From Anaerotruncus sp. (GTDB lineage Bacteria > Bacillota > Clostridia > Oscillospirales > Acutalibacteraceae): DNA of 64,000 bases. Shown here one piece after another: positions 20,332 to 29,855 of the stretch. Both the position numbers and the translations under genes were made by a program. The notes under the pieces are model-generated. The model saw only the letters and a program-made list of their open reading frames with translations, ran no database searches and was not told where the DNA came from. The stretch's first letter is position 1; each line of letters starts with the position of its first letter. The stretch is from the NCBI GenBank assembly GCA_022009795.1, contig CP091724.1:1401501-1465500 (forward strand). Reading direction: 5' to 3'.

Positions 20332-20958
20332 TTATCCCTCCTTTAATGCAAAATTATAAAACGCAAGGGCGCTGTTTACCGCTTCGGTAACGGCATTTGT
20401 GGTGATTGTGGCGCCGCTGATAGCGTCTATCTGAGTGTCGCCCGAGGCACCGCCGCCCTTAACATATTCAAGCTTTGTTGCCGACTTGCCGGCGAACTGC
20501 GCTGTGAAATCATCTTCGGTGCATTTTGCGCCGAGACCCGCAGTTTCGCTGTTTGAAAGCACGGAAAAGCCTGTGATTTGATTTGTTTCATACGATATGC
20601 CGATTGCAACTTTTATATCGCCGCCATAGCCGCTCGGCGAAGTGGCAGACATTACGCAGCCTATCTTTTTGCCGGATTCGTCGTAAGCAAAATAAAGGTC
20701 GTCAACACTGCATTTTGAAAGACCCGCCGCATCAAGCGCAGAAGCGGATTCATTGAGCAGGGTTTGCTTATTATCCGGCTCTTCAAACGAGGCGTTCGGA
20801 AGCACGGTGTTATAGGCATCCATTTTAGCCTGCTGTTCGGCCTTTGCTATAGGAGCCTTTGTGATTTCGTTTACGGCGGAAAGCGCAAGCCCCGCCACAA
20901 GAGTTATAAGCAAAAGCGCAATGCAGTTTTTAAGCACCTGTGATTTTGATTTAGCCAT
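20332..20958 (-). CDS. rnfG: Rnf complex subunit G (FMN-binding)
   Basis: 208 aa, uninterrupted. One N-terminal membrane anchor (CIALLLITLVAGLALSAV) and an FMN-binding domain. The flavinylation site is DAISGATITTNAV: the Thr of SGAT receives FMN from ApbE. GYGGDIKVAIGI and SETAGLGAKC are family landmarks. The soluble domain faces outward in known Rnf complexes. Confidence 0.95.
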   Translation of the reverse strand: MAKSKSQVLKNCIALLLITLVAGLALSAVNEITKAPIAKAEQQAKMDAYNTVLPNASFEEPDNKQTLLNESASALDAAGLSKCSVDDLYFAYDESGKKIGCVMSATSPSGYGGDIKVAIGISYETNQITGFSVLSNSETAGLGAKCTEDDFTAQFAGKSATKLEYVKGGGASGDTQIDAISGATITTNAVTEAVNSALAFYNFALKEG

Positions 20959-20960
20959 GC

Positions 20961-21905
20961 TTACACCTCTTCTTTCTTACGCATGCCGAAGGGCTTCGGC
21001 ACAGAGATTTTTTCGATAAGCGGCACAGCCAAATTGCTGATAACGATTGCATAGGAAACGCCCTCTGCGCTTGAACCGAGAATTCTGAACACCGCAGTTA
21101 AAAAGCCCATAAGCACGGCATAAATTATTTGACCGCCCTTTGTGATGGGGCTGGTGGTGTAATCGGTTGCCATAAAGAACGCACCCGCCATCAAGCCGCC
21201 GGTGAGAAGCTCGCCGAGGATAAACTGCCAATCGGGAACGCTGCCGACCTTTGCCCATGCAAAAAAACGAAAAATAAACAAAGCCGCAGAGCCGATATAA
21301 AATGCGGGAATTCTGATTGAGATAACCTTTTTGATAAGCAGATAAGCTGCGCCGATGAGAATCGCAACGCAGGAAACCTCGCCTATACAGCCGGTTTTCA
21401 TGCCTAAAAACGCATCAAGCAAATCCACACTGCCGCCGTTTTTCAGCACAGCAAGCGGAGTGGCCGAGGAAACGCCGTCTGCAGTTGAAAAATCCGTCAT
21501 CCTTGAAGTAAAGGAAATCAAAAGGAAGCACCTTGCGGCAAGCGCGGGGTTCATAATATTTTGACCGATTCCGCCGAAAAGCATTTTAACAACGATAATT
21601 GCAAACACACCGCCGACGGCAGGCACCCACCACGCCACCTGCGGCGGCATATTGAGCGCGATTATAAGCCCCGTAACCACTGCGCTGAAATCAAACACGG
21701 TGACGGGCTTTTTTGCGATAAGCTCAAACACAAGCTCGGAAATAACGCAGCTTGCGACTGAGGAAATAATAACAATAAGGGAATTTAAGCCGAAATGCCA
21801 CACGCCGAAGGCAAGGGTGGGCACAAGGGCTATGCACACATCCAGCATAATTTTGGAGGTAGAGCTCTTATCCCTTATATGCGGTGAAACCGAAACATTA
21901 TACAT
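20961..21905 (-). CDS. rnfD: Rnf complex subunit D
   Basis: 314 aa, uninterrupted, about nine or ten hydrophobic helices. Landmarks: SPHIRDKSSTSKIMLDV at the N-terminus, GGIGQNIMNPALAAR, and DGVSSATPLAVL, the place of the covalent FMN threonine; here the motif is S-S-A-T instead of the more common S-G-A-T. Near the end ATDYTTSPITKGGQ is conserved in RnfD/NqrB. Core of ion translocation together with A and E. Confidence 0.95.
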   Translation of the reverse strand: MYNVSVSPHIRDKSSTSKIMLDVCIALVPTLAFGVWHFGLNSLIVIISSVASCVISELVFELIAKKPVTVFDFSAVVTGLIIALNMPPQVAWWVPAVGGVFAIIVVKMLFGGIGQNIMNPALAARCFLLISFTSRMTDFSTADGVSSATPLAVLKNGGSVDLLDAFLGMKTGCIGEVSCVAILIGAAYLLIKKVISIRIPAFYIGSAALFIFRFFAWAKVGSVPDWQFILGELLTGGLMAGAFFMATDYTTSPITKGGQIIYAVLMGFLTAVFRILGSSAEGVSYAIVISNLAVPLIEKISVPKPFGMRKKEEV

Positions 21906-21919
21906 AAAGCCATTCCTCC

Positions 21920-23249
21920 TTACTTAGATTTTTTTGAAGCCCTAATCTCTGCCTTTGCAAGCTTAAAGGACTGAGTGAGCGGCCTTTTTGCGGGGCAAAC
22001 ATAAGTGCAGCAACCGCATTCGATGCATTCCATGCCGCCGAGTTTTTCATATTGCTCATAATCCTCCGCCTTAACGGAAGCTGCCATAAGCTGCGGCACA
22101 AGATTTTCGGGGCAGGCGCCGACGCATCTGCCGCAATGGATACAAGCGGTGGTTTTCATTTTAACAACATCGTCGCTTGTGAGAGCAAGCACGGAAGAAA
22201 ATGTTTTTGTTACGGGAAATTCAAGATTCGCAACGGCAAAGCCCATCATCGGTCCGCCGCAAATGATTTTTCTCGGTGTTTTCTTTGAGGCCGCCGCATT
22301 GCTCCATCAAGAACGATGCGGGCGTGCCGAGCAACACGTCTATATTGCCGGGACGATTTACTCCGTCGCCCGTTATTGTTACAACCCTGTGAATTAAGGG
22401 CTTGCTTGCGCAAACGGCCTCGTAAATTGCATAAGCAGTGGCAACATTAAGCACAATTACGCCGGCATCGGCAGGCAATGTGTGTGAATTGATTTTTCTG
22501 CCCGTTACGCTTGCAATCAGGCGGCGCTCGCCGCCCTGCGGATATTTTGTTTTAAGCGGCATAACGCTTATTTTATCAAGCTCCTTGCACTGAGCTTCAA
22601 ATTCTTTTATGGCGGCCGGCTTATTATCTTCTATCGCCACAACCGCTTTTGCATTTTTGAAAAGGCGCAGGGCAAGCGAAATACCCGTTATGATATTGCC
22701 GGTGCGCTCCGTCATCAGGCGATAATCGGAGGTTAAATACGGCTCACATTCCGCGCCGTTGATAATAAGATAATCAATATCCTCCGCATTTTTCGGCGAA
22801 AGCTTAACCCCCGTGGGAAAGCCTGCGCCGCCCATGCCCACTATGCCGCATTGCTTAACGATTTCTGCGATTTCCTCGTTTGAAACGGCATTGGGATCGC
22901 GAATTTCGCCGAAGCCCGGAGCACATTCGTTTTCAAAATCGTTTTGCACGATTATGCATTTGCTGATTGCGCCCGTAACGGTTTGGCGATCCTCAATCAT
23001 TTTTACCTTGCCGGAAACAGAACTGAAAATCGGGCTTGAGATAAATGAAGCCGCCTCGCCGATTTTCATTCCAACAAGCACTCGATCGCCGATTTTAACG
23101 GTTGGCACGGCAGGTGCGCCGATATGCTGACTCATTGGAAACACCATTTCGGGAGCAGCTTCGATTTTTATTATTTTTTCGTTTTCGGAAAATGCCTTAC
23201 CCTCAAACGGGTGCACTCCGGCTTTAAACGGAACCCTTTTCATAAGCAT
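21920..23249 (-). CDS. rnfC: Rnf complex subunit C (NADH-binding, Fe-S)
   Basis: About 442 aa. N-terminal HPFEGKAFSENEK, FMN/NADH-binding Rossmann-like region CGIVGMGGAGFPTGVKL and INGAECEPYLTSDYRLM, then two 4Fe-4S motifs: ACIHCGRCVGACP and ECIECGCCTYVCPAKRP. One frameshift near 22266-22280 (T6/T5 runs) joins GGLKENTEK to ICGGPMMGFAV. Two possible starts, ATG 23249 or ATG 23243; AAGGAG is 4 nt before the first and 10 before the second. First gene of the operon, with its own promoter and 5' hairpin. Confidence 0.94.
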
Positions 23250-23263
23250 AACTCTCCTTCACG

Positions 23264-23282
23264 CAGGCGCACCGAGCGCCTG
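23264..23282 (-). promoter_or_regulatory. 5'-terminal stem-loop of the rnf transcript
   Basis: CAGGCGC / GCGCCTG, a perfect 7-bp stem with a 5-nt loop. It starts within a few bases of the predicted transcription start and ends just before the SD of rnfC. Such a 5' clamp usually protects an mRNA from decay; a translational switch is also possible. Confidence 0.6.
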
Positions 23283-23292
23283 TTCAATTTTA

Positions 23293-23321
23293 ATAATATC
23301 ATAATTCGGGCGCTTTTTCAA
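23293..23321 (-). promoter_or_regulatory. Promoter of the rnf operon
   Basis: Minus-strand TTGAAA (23316-23321), 17 nt, TATTAT (23293-23298). Start predicted near 23286, so the leader is about 40 nt. No terminator is visible between rnfC and the gamma-CA gene, so one transcript could cover 23286 to 15706. Confidence 0.75.
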
Positions 23322-23391
23322 TAGACAATAACAACTGCCGATTGACCTGCCGCCGAAGTGAAATCAAAGCTGCGTTTTTCAATGTTAGGCG

Positions 23392-23427
23392 CAAAAAAGC
23401 GGCAATGCGCAAATAAGCACTGCCGCA
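23392..23427 (-). terminator. Rho-independent terminator after the lipoprotein gene
   Basis: Minus-strand stem GCGGCA...TGCCGC extended by GTGC/GCGC with a short loop, followed by TTTTTT. It separates the lipoprotein gene (stop 23454) from the rnf promoter. Confidence 0.75.
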
Positions 23428-23453
23428 ATATTAAATCAAAGCAAATTTTCGAG

Positions 23454-24018
23454 TCAATCCGCATGAGCCGCGCCCGAATGGACCTCGCCGTTTGCATGGG
23501 TGTGGGTTTCACCCGAAGCAGCGGTTGCCTTTTGAGCCGATGAAGCTGCGGCGGAAGCCTCCTTCATTTCAATCGGAGTGCACTCACCCGTTGCCTTATC
23601 ATATTTAAGCAGAGTTTTACCGTCATAGCTGATAAGATAAGTTCCCACGGTGTTAAAAGTGAATTTATCGTCTCCGATATCATACTTTTTGCTTACTTCA
23701 ACCTCAATATAATATCCCGCATAATCGGAATTGTCGAGCTTAATGCCGCTGTCGTTTACCGCAACGGAATCATATTTATCCCAAGATTCGGGCAAGCCGA
23801 GCTCCTCGGCGGAATAAGACTGCACAAGCTGAGCCGCAGCGCCGCCTTTAATCAGCGCGGGATCTGTGGTGGTGTAGGTTTTCATTTCTGTATTGCGAAA
23901 CGCTTTCGGATGACGAAGCGGAATCCGAATCCGTTTTTTTGGCCGAGCAAGCCGCAAAAACGCAGCATACGGCAACGATTACAGCCACAAACGCGGCAAG
24001 AATTTTCTTTGAATTCAT
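23454..24018 (-). CDS. Lipoprotein of unknown function with His-rich tail
   Basis: About 187 aa. MNSKKILAAFVAVIVAV is a signal peptide ending in lipobox VFAAC, then a Ser-rich linker. The middle (residues about 60-140) is Thr/Asp-rich with predicted beta structure (AGYYIEVEVSKKYDIGDDKF, TVGTYLISYDGKTLLKYDK). The tail is Ala/Ser-rich and ends HTHANGEVHSGAAHAD with four His, which could bind Zn or Ni. One indel near 23886 (TTTT) joins SVSQYRNE to TYTTTDPAL. I do not recognise the family. It has its own promoter and terminator. Confidence 0.75.
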
Positions 24019-24139
24019 AATGATTTTCCTTGTTATTAAGATTAAGCACATCGGGTTTGACTCCCGCCTGCTTAAACAGGTGAAAATAAACCGAAAAGGC
24101 TCTGATTGCGGCGTGTTCGGATCCCGATTGCTTAGAAAT

Positions 24140-24168
24140 ATATTACCACAAAACGCGCACGCCTGCAA
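24140..24168 (-). promoter_or_regulatory. Promoter of the lipoprotein gene
   Basis: Minus-strand TTGCAG (24163-24168), 17 nt, TAATAT (24140-24145). The leader of roughly 115 nt contains two nested inverted repeats (GGTTT...AAACC around CCTG...CAGG, 24045-24085) that could form a regulatory structure; I could not assign a riboswitch class. Confidence 0.5.
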
Positions 24169-24207
24169 CGGTCAAAACCCAAAGCCGCCGATTTATCGGC
24201 CGAAAAA

Positions 24208-25481
24208 TCAAACAATATCTGCCTCTTCAAGCAATTTATCGATTTCGCTTTCGCCGAAAACGGAAATGCCGGTTTTTTATGAAAAAGCTCGGCGGTTACG
24301 CCGTTTCCGGGCACCAAAGTGCCGGAAAAAGTGCCGTCATAAATCATTCCCTTGCCGCAGGAGGGACTGCGTTCTTTAAGCACGGCAAAGCGCGCTCCGC
24401 TTTCCTCCGCCACATAAAGCGCCTTTTCTGCGCCCTTATTATATTCTGCGGTGAAATCCTCACCGTTTTTGGAGATTGCTCTGCCGCCGATAATTTCATT
24501 CGGCACGCGGGGAATTTTTAATCCGCCGAAGCATTCGGGGCAAACGGGCACGATTTCAAAATCCTTTTGCAAAGCTAATACCGCGTCGTTTTTATTGTTG
24601 CCGCCGTTATATTTGCAATTTTCACCGAGCAGGCAAGCCGAAACGGCAAGGCGGGGCTTTATTCCGAGCGCATATTTTTCCACAAACACGCCCACGCCGT
24701 CTTCGTCATTGCGCTTTGTAACATAAGGTGCCGCCTTCTTGCATTTATCGGCGGCATTGCCCATTGCCGCGCCGAAGCCCGCATAGGACAGCATTTTCAA
24801 ATCGTTATCCGCATCGCCGAACGCCATAACCTGCGCCGGCTCAATTCCGAGCCTTTCGCAAACGCCCGCAAGCGCATATGCCTTATCAACATTTTTATAG
24901 GTCATCTCTATATCGCCCGCAACGGGAGAAGTGCAATCGATATCGGAATAAGAGAAAAGGAAATCCTTAATTTCATCGTAATATTCCTTTTCAAAATAGA
25001 AAAGATTGATTTTTTCCACCTTGCCCTGCTTGGCAACGGCAATAATATCATCCGTGATATTTATGGAATTCACATACGCTTCCAAAAAATCGCGCGGCAA
25101 ATCCATATTGGTGAAATATTTTTCGCGCCCCGCCTGAGAATACTGCTTTGCATCGGAATAAACCTCAAAATAAACGGGGTATTTAAGCAAAAATTCAATA
25201 ACCTTAACCGCAACATCGGCAGGCATATAATTTGAATAAACCGTTTTTGCGGATTTTAAATCGCAAACCGCCGCTCCGTTTGAATAAATCACATAGTCCG
25301 CAAAAGGGATTTGATCCACCGTGCCGTAAATAACGGGCAGAGTTCTGCCCGTGGCAATGGCGATTTTTATACCCTTTTCGTGCGCTTTTAAAAGCGCGGT
25401 TTTTGTTCGCTCGCCAACGGTTATATGATCCGCGCCGAGCAAAGTGCCGTCCAAATCGCAAGCTATAAATTTAACGGACAC
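24208..25481 (-). CDS. HAD-superfamily phosphatase fused to TudS-like DUF523 domain
   Basis: About 424 aa, two domains. Residues 1-275: Cof-type HAD hydrolase with FIACDLDGTLL (nucleophile Asp and general acid Asp), AIATGRTLP, and FGDADNDLKML. Residues 282-415: DUF523/TudS domain with AVSACLLGENCKYNGGN, PVCPECFGGL and KERSPSCGKGMIYDGTF; TudS uses three Cys to hold a 4Fe-4S cluster and desulfurises 2-thiouracil. Start GTG at 25481 with GGAAAGG 9 nt upstream; longer readings have no family support. One frameshift near 24273 (T6) restores GISVFGESEIDKLLEEADIV and TGA at 24208. The junction itself is in one open frame. The fusion suggests a nucleobase/nucleotide salvage or detoxification enzyme. 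Confidence 0.85.
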
Positions 25482-25580
25482 GGCAATCAACCTTTCCGGC
25501 TGCAAAAATGGCAAATCGCGCCGCTGCAGCCTCGCGGCACGCACTCTTTTTATTTTTAAATTTTGCCGCAACACTGCGGC

Positions 25581-25618
25581 AATAAATAAAAACGGGGAAG
25601 TCAAAAATGATTTCCCCG
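25581..25618 (-). terminator. Terminator of the ATP synthase operon
   Basis: Minus-strand CGGGGAA / TTCCCCG stem (25593-25618) with a 12-nt loop followed by TTTTTATTTATT. It lies directly after atpC. Confidence 0.85.
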
Positions 25619-25633
25619 ATTACATACGCAGCA

Positions 25634-26047
25634 CTAAATTTGGTGCCTGTTTTTAACCTTGATGCGCTCCATTGCACGCGAAAGATTTGCCTTGGTAACA
25701 TAATAGTCGAACTGGCTCATCTTTTGGCGAAGCTCTTCCTCGGCGCGTTCCTTGGCCTCTTCCGCACGGCGCTTATCGATTTCCTCCGGCAATTCAACCG
25801 AAACGCAGATAAGAGCCGCTTCATTTGAAAGAAATTCAAGGAAGCCGTCGCTCACAAAAGCCTCTTTAACATCGCCGTCTGCCGTAACAAGCTTCATTTC
25901 GCCCATTTCAATCGGCACAACAGCATTTGAATGGTGCGCCAAAAAGGTCATGGTGCCGCCGTCTATATAAGGCACGGTAAGGCTTTGAGCCTCGCCGTCA
26001 TAAAACACCTTATTAGATGCAACAATTTTAAGCTTAAAAGTGTTCAT
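25634..26047 (-). CDS. atpC: ATP synthase epsilon subunit
   Basis: 137 aa, uninterrupted. N-terminal beta-sandwich (FKLKIVASNKVFYDGEAQSL, YIDGGTMTFLAHHSNAVVPI with the conserved GxxTxLxxH) and a C-terminal helical hairpin (EEIDKRRAEEAKERAEEEL) that inhibits ATP hydrolysis in relatives. Part of the F1 central stalk. Start overlaps the atpD stop as TAATG. Confidence 0.95.
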   Translation of the reverse strand: MNTFKLKIVASNKVFYDGEAQSLTVPYIDGGTMTFLAHHSNAVVPIEMGEMKLVTADGDVKEAFVSDGFLEFLSNEAALICVSVELPEEIDKRRAEEAKERAEEELRQKMSQFDYYVTKANLSRAMERIKVKNRHQI

Positions 26048-27433
26048 TACTTCATTTCCTTTGCCTTTGCAAGCACATCGTCAATAGTTCCCGCATTGAA
26101 GAATGCCTGCTCGGGGATATCGTCTACCTCACCGTCAATAATAGCTTTAAAGCCCTTAACGGTTTCTTTAACGGGCACATAAACGCCCTTTAAGCCGGTG
26201 AACATTTCCGCAACATGGAAGGGCTGAGAAAGGAATTTTTCAATCTTTCTTGCACGGTAAACAGTGGTTTTATCCTCGTCTGAAAGCTCTTCCATACCGA
26301 GGATGGCGATAATATCCTGAAGTTCTTTATATTTTTGAAGATATTCCTGAACGCGGCGCGCAACATTATAATGCTCCTCGCCAACGGTTTCGATTTCAAG
26401 AATACGGCTGCTTGATTCAAGCGGATCAACAGCGGGATAAATACCCTTTTCAACAATTTTTCTTGAAAGAACCGTTGTGGCATCAAGGTGAGCAAATGTG
26501 GTTGCGGGGGCAGGGTCGGTTAAGTCGTCCGCAGGCACATAAACAGCCTGAACGGAGGTGATTGAACCGCTTTTTGTGGAGGCAATTCTTTCCTGAAGCT
26601 CGCCGACATCCGTTGCAAGGGTTGGCTGATAACCGACGGCGGAGGGCATTCTGCCGAGCAGTGACGAAACCTCCGAGCCCGCCTGAATAAATCTGAATAT
26701 GTTATCTATAAAGAGCAGCACATCCTGATGAGCGACATCGCGGAAATACTCTGCCATTGTAAGCCCTGTTTCGGCAACGCGCATACGGGCTCCGGGCGGT
26801 TCGTTCATCTGGCCGAACACAAGCGCCGTTTTATTGATAACGCCGGATTCCTTCATTTCGTTCCAAAGATCGTTACCCTCTCTTGAACGCTCACCTACGC
26901 CGGTGAAAATGGAATAGCCGCCGTGTTCATTGGCAATATTTGTGATAAGCTCCTGAATAAGAACGGTTTTACCTACACCGGCGCCGCCGAATAGGCCGAT
27001 TTTACCGCCCTTTGCATAAGGCGTGAGCAAATCGATAACCTTAATGCCCGTTTCAAGAATTTCAACATTTGAGCTTTGCTCTTCAAAATCCGGCGGGCGG
27101 CGGTGAATGCCCCAATGCTCTTCGCCGGAAAGATCCTCAAGCCCGTCTATCGTTTCGCCGGTTACATTAAAAAGCCTGCCGAGGCATTTTTCGCCGACGG
27201 GAACGGAAATGGCGCCGCCTGTTGCAACAACCTCCATATCCTTATGAAGGCCCTCGGAAGCCGCAAGCATAATGCACCTTACAACACCCGAACCGATTTG
27301 CTGAGCAACCTCCATAACCAAGGTTTTGCCTTCTGACTCAACATGAAGCGCATCCTTGATTTTCGGAAGATCACCTTCAAAAGCAACATCCACAACAGGA
27401 CCCATTACCTGAATAATTTTTACCTTTATTCAT
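26047..27433 (-). CDS. atpD: ATP synthase beta subunit (catalytic)
   Basis: About 461 aa. Walker A GLFGGAGVGKTVLIQEL, catalytic Glu in GVGERSREGNDLW, Walker B region DVLLFIDNIFRFIQAGSEV, and the LGRMPSAVGYQPTL segment. Start ATG at 27433 (MNKGKIIQVMGPVVDVAF) requires one indel at TTTTT 27411-27415; the ATG overlaps the atpG stop by 8 nt. Note SGEEHWGIHRRPPDF, a slightly unusual form of the usual R-x-I-H-R-x-x-P loop. Catalytic site of F1. Confidence 0.96.
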
Positions 27434-28331
27434 TTAGGATTCCTCCTAATTCTTCATTTTTTTGTGCCTTGGAGCCTGCAACAACCTCGGTGATTTCCTG
27501 AGTGATTGCCGCCTGCCTTGCACGGTTATATTCAACATCGAGCCGCTTGAGCATATCCTTTGCGGCATCGGTTGCCGTTTGCATTGCCATCATTCTGGCG
27601 TTATGCTCGCTGCAATAAGATTCTATCAAAGCGCCGTAAACAAAGCCCGCAACATAATCGGGCACGATGCTTTGAAAAACGGTTTTTGCATCGGGCATAA
27701 ATTCGGCATTTTCGTAATAATTCGATTCGCCCTTTGTTTTTATGCGCTCTTTTTTAAGGGGCAGAATTTGCTGGGTTACGGGTTCAACCGTCATTGAATT
27801 CACCATTTTGGTGTAAACAACATAAACCTCATCAAGTTGCTCCTTAATGAAAAGCTCTATCAGGGTTTTGGTGATATGCCTTGCCCTGTTCATTGTGGGG
27901 TTTTGCGCCGTGTATCTGAAATCAATATCAACCGGGATATTTTTTCTTCTGAAATAATGCCTGCCGACTTCGCCGACGATAAACAGCATATTATGCGCTT
28001 CCATGGCGGCGCTTTGCTCCGTGATTTTGATGATATTATGGTTATACGCACCGGCAAGGCCTTTATCCGCCGTGATAACAAGATAGCCTTTGCGCCTTTC
28101 GGAGCCTTCGCGCTGAGGGCGTGTATCAAAAAACTCCGTGCCGGCATCCGGGGAAACATCAAGGATCTTTGCAAGGCCGTCCTGCATCATAAAAAAGAAG
28201 GGCTCTGTGTTTTTAAGATCTCTGCGGGCCTTTTGAAGCTTTGAGGACGACACCATATACATGGCGTTTGTGATTTTCATTGTGTCCTTAATAGACTTCA
28301 TTCTGCCCTGAATTTCTCTTGCGTTAGCCAT
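27426..28331 (-). CDS. atpG: ATP synthase gamma subunit
   Basis: 301 aa, uninterrupted. N-terminal helix ANAREIQGRMKSIKDTMKITNAM and C-terminal helix ARMMAMQTATDAAKDML form the rotor coiled coil; KGLAGAYNHNI is the conserved middle strand (usual D-x-G-L-C-G-x-x-N). Overlaps atpA and atpD at its ends, so expression is coupled. Confidence 0.95.
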   Translation of the reverse strand: MANAREIQGRMKSIKDTMKITNAMYMVSSSKLQKARRDLKNTEPFFFMMQDGLAKILDVSPDAGTEFFDTRPQREGSERRKGYLVITADKGLAGAYNHNIIKITEQSAAMEAHNMLFIVGEVGRHYFRRKNIPVDIDFRYTAQNPTMNRARHITKTLIELFIKEQLDEVYVVYTKMVNSMTVEPVTQQILPLKKERIKTKGESNYYENAEFMPDAKTVFQSIVPDYVAGFVYGALIESYCSEHNARMMAMQTATDAAKDMLKRLDVEYNRARQAAITQEITEVVAGSKAQKNEELGGILNE

Positions 28332-29855
28332 TGTTCGCCTTTCCGAATTCGTCTATTGCGTCAAGTATATCTTGCTTAAGCACATCGCCGAGCACCTTGC
28401 CGCTTTCGATTTCATCGATGATATCCTTGCGGGATTCGGCAAAATACTCAAGCAGCTTTGCCTGATATTTCTTGAGCCCTTCCACCGGAACATCCATAAA
28501 CTTACGGCCTACGGCGCCAACAAGAGTAATAACCTGCTGCGAGAGCGACATGGGATTGCCGAGCGGCTGCTTCAACAGTTCCATAAGGCCCTTACCGTAA
28601 GTAAGCTCTGCCTTTGTTTCCTCGTCAAGATCGGAGGAGAACTGAGTGAAAACTTCCATTTCGCGGAACTGAGAAAGATCCACACGAAGTGAGCCTGCGG
28701 CTTTTTTCATGGCCTTTGTTTGTGCGGCACCGCCTACACGGGAAACCGAAAGGCCGACGTTTACAGCCGGTCTTTGACCGCTGAAGAACAAATCGCTTTC
28801 AAGGAAGATTTGACCGTCCGTTATAGATATAACATTGGTGGGGATATAAGCGGAAACGTCGCCCGCCTGCGTTTCGATAATCGGCAACGCGGTGATTGAG
28901 CCGCCGCCGAGCTCATCCGAAAGCCTGCTTGAACGCTCAAGGAGCCTTGAATGAAGATAGAAAACATCGCCGGGATAAGCCTCACGGCCGGGTGAACGCT
29001 CAAGAAGAAGCGAAAGCGCACGATAAGCCACGGCGTGCTTGCTTAAATCATCATAAATGATAAGAACATCCTTGCCGGCATACATAAAGTATTCCGCCAA
29101 AGCGGTTGCGGCATAGGGTGAAATATATTGAAGAGATGCGGAATCGGCAGCCGTTGAGCAAACAACAACGGTGTAATCCATGGCGCCCGCTTTTGTGAGC
29201 GTGCCCACAAGCTTTGCAACCGTGGAGGTTTTTTGACCGATTGCGTTATAGATACAAATACAATCCTTACCCTTTTGGTTAAGAATGGTATCGATTGCGA
29301 TAGACGTTTTACCCGTTTGGCGGTCGCCGATTATAAGCTCACGCTGGCCGCGGCCGATCGGGAACATTGAATCAATAGCCAAAATACCGGTTTCAAGCGG
29401 CTGAGATACGGATTTACGGTCTACGATTGACGGAGCGGCATTTTCAACAAGGCGATAATCGTCTGCCTTAATATCACCTTTACCGTCTATCGGCTCGCAA
29501 AGCGCATTGACAACTCTGCCGATGAACGCATCGCCCACTGGAACGCCGGCTTTTTTTATGAGTGCGCGTTACTCTGCTGCCCTCATGAATGCCAACCTCT
29601 TCACCGAAGATGATACAACCGATTTTTTTCTTTTTTTAGGTCCTGCACCATGCCTTTAACGCCGTTTTCAAAAACAACGATTTCGCCATACATAACATGG
29701 TCCATACCGTAAATATTGGCAATGCCGTCGCCCACGCTGATAACGGTGCCGATTTCCTCGCCGCCATTTACGCGCTCCTCAAAATCGCGAACATTCTTTT
29801 GAAGAACCTCGATAACCGATTTCGGATCTGCGCCGCCGGAGCGTGCGGACTTCAT
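28324..29855 (-). CDS. atpA: ATP synthase alpha subunit
   Basis: About 510 aa. N-terminal EEIGTVISVGDGIANIYGM, Walker A GDRQTGKTSIAIDTIL (P-loop with Q instead of the beta-type G), AYRALSLLLERSPGREAYPGD cut short here to the family landmark LLERSPGREAYPGD, and the late FAQFGSDLD-equivalent FTQFSSDLD. Start ATG 29855 (MKSARSGGADPKSV) has AAGG 8 nt upstream. Frameshifts near 29620-29640 (two T7 runs) and near 29555 (T7) break it between VQDLKKEK and GDAFIGRVVNAL. The frame before the ATG is the delta C-terminus with no stop (see findings). Confidence 0.93.
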
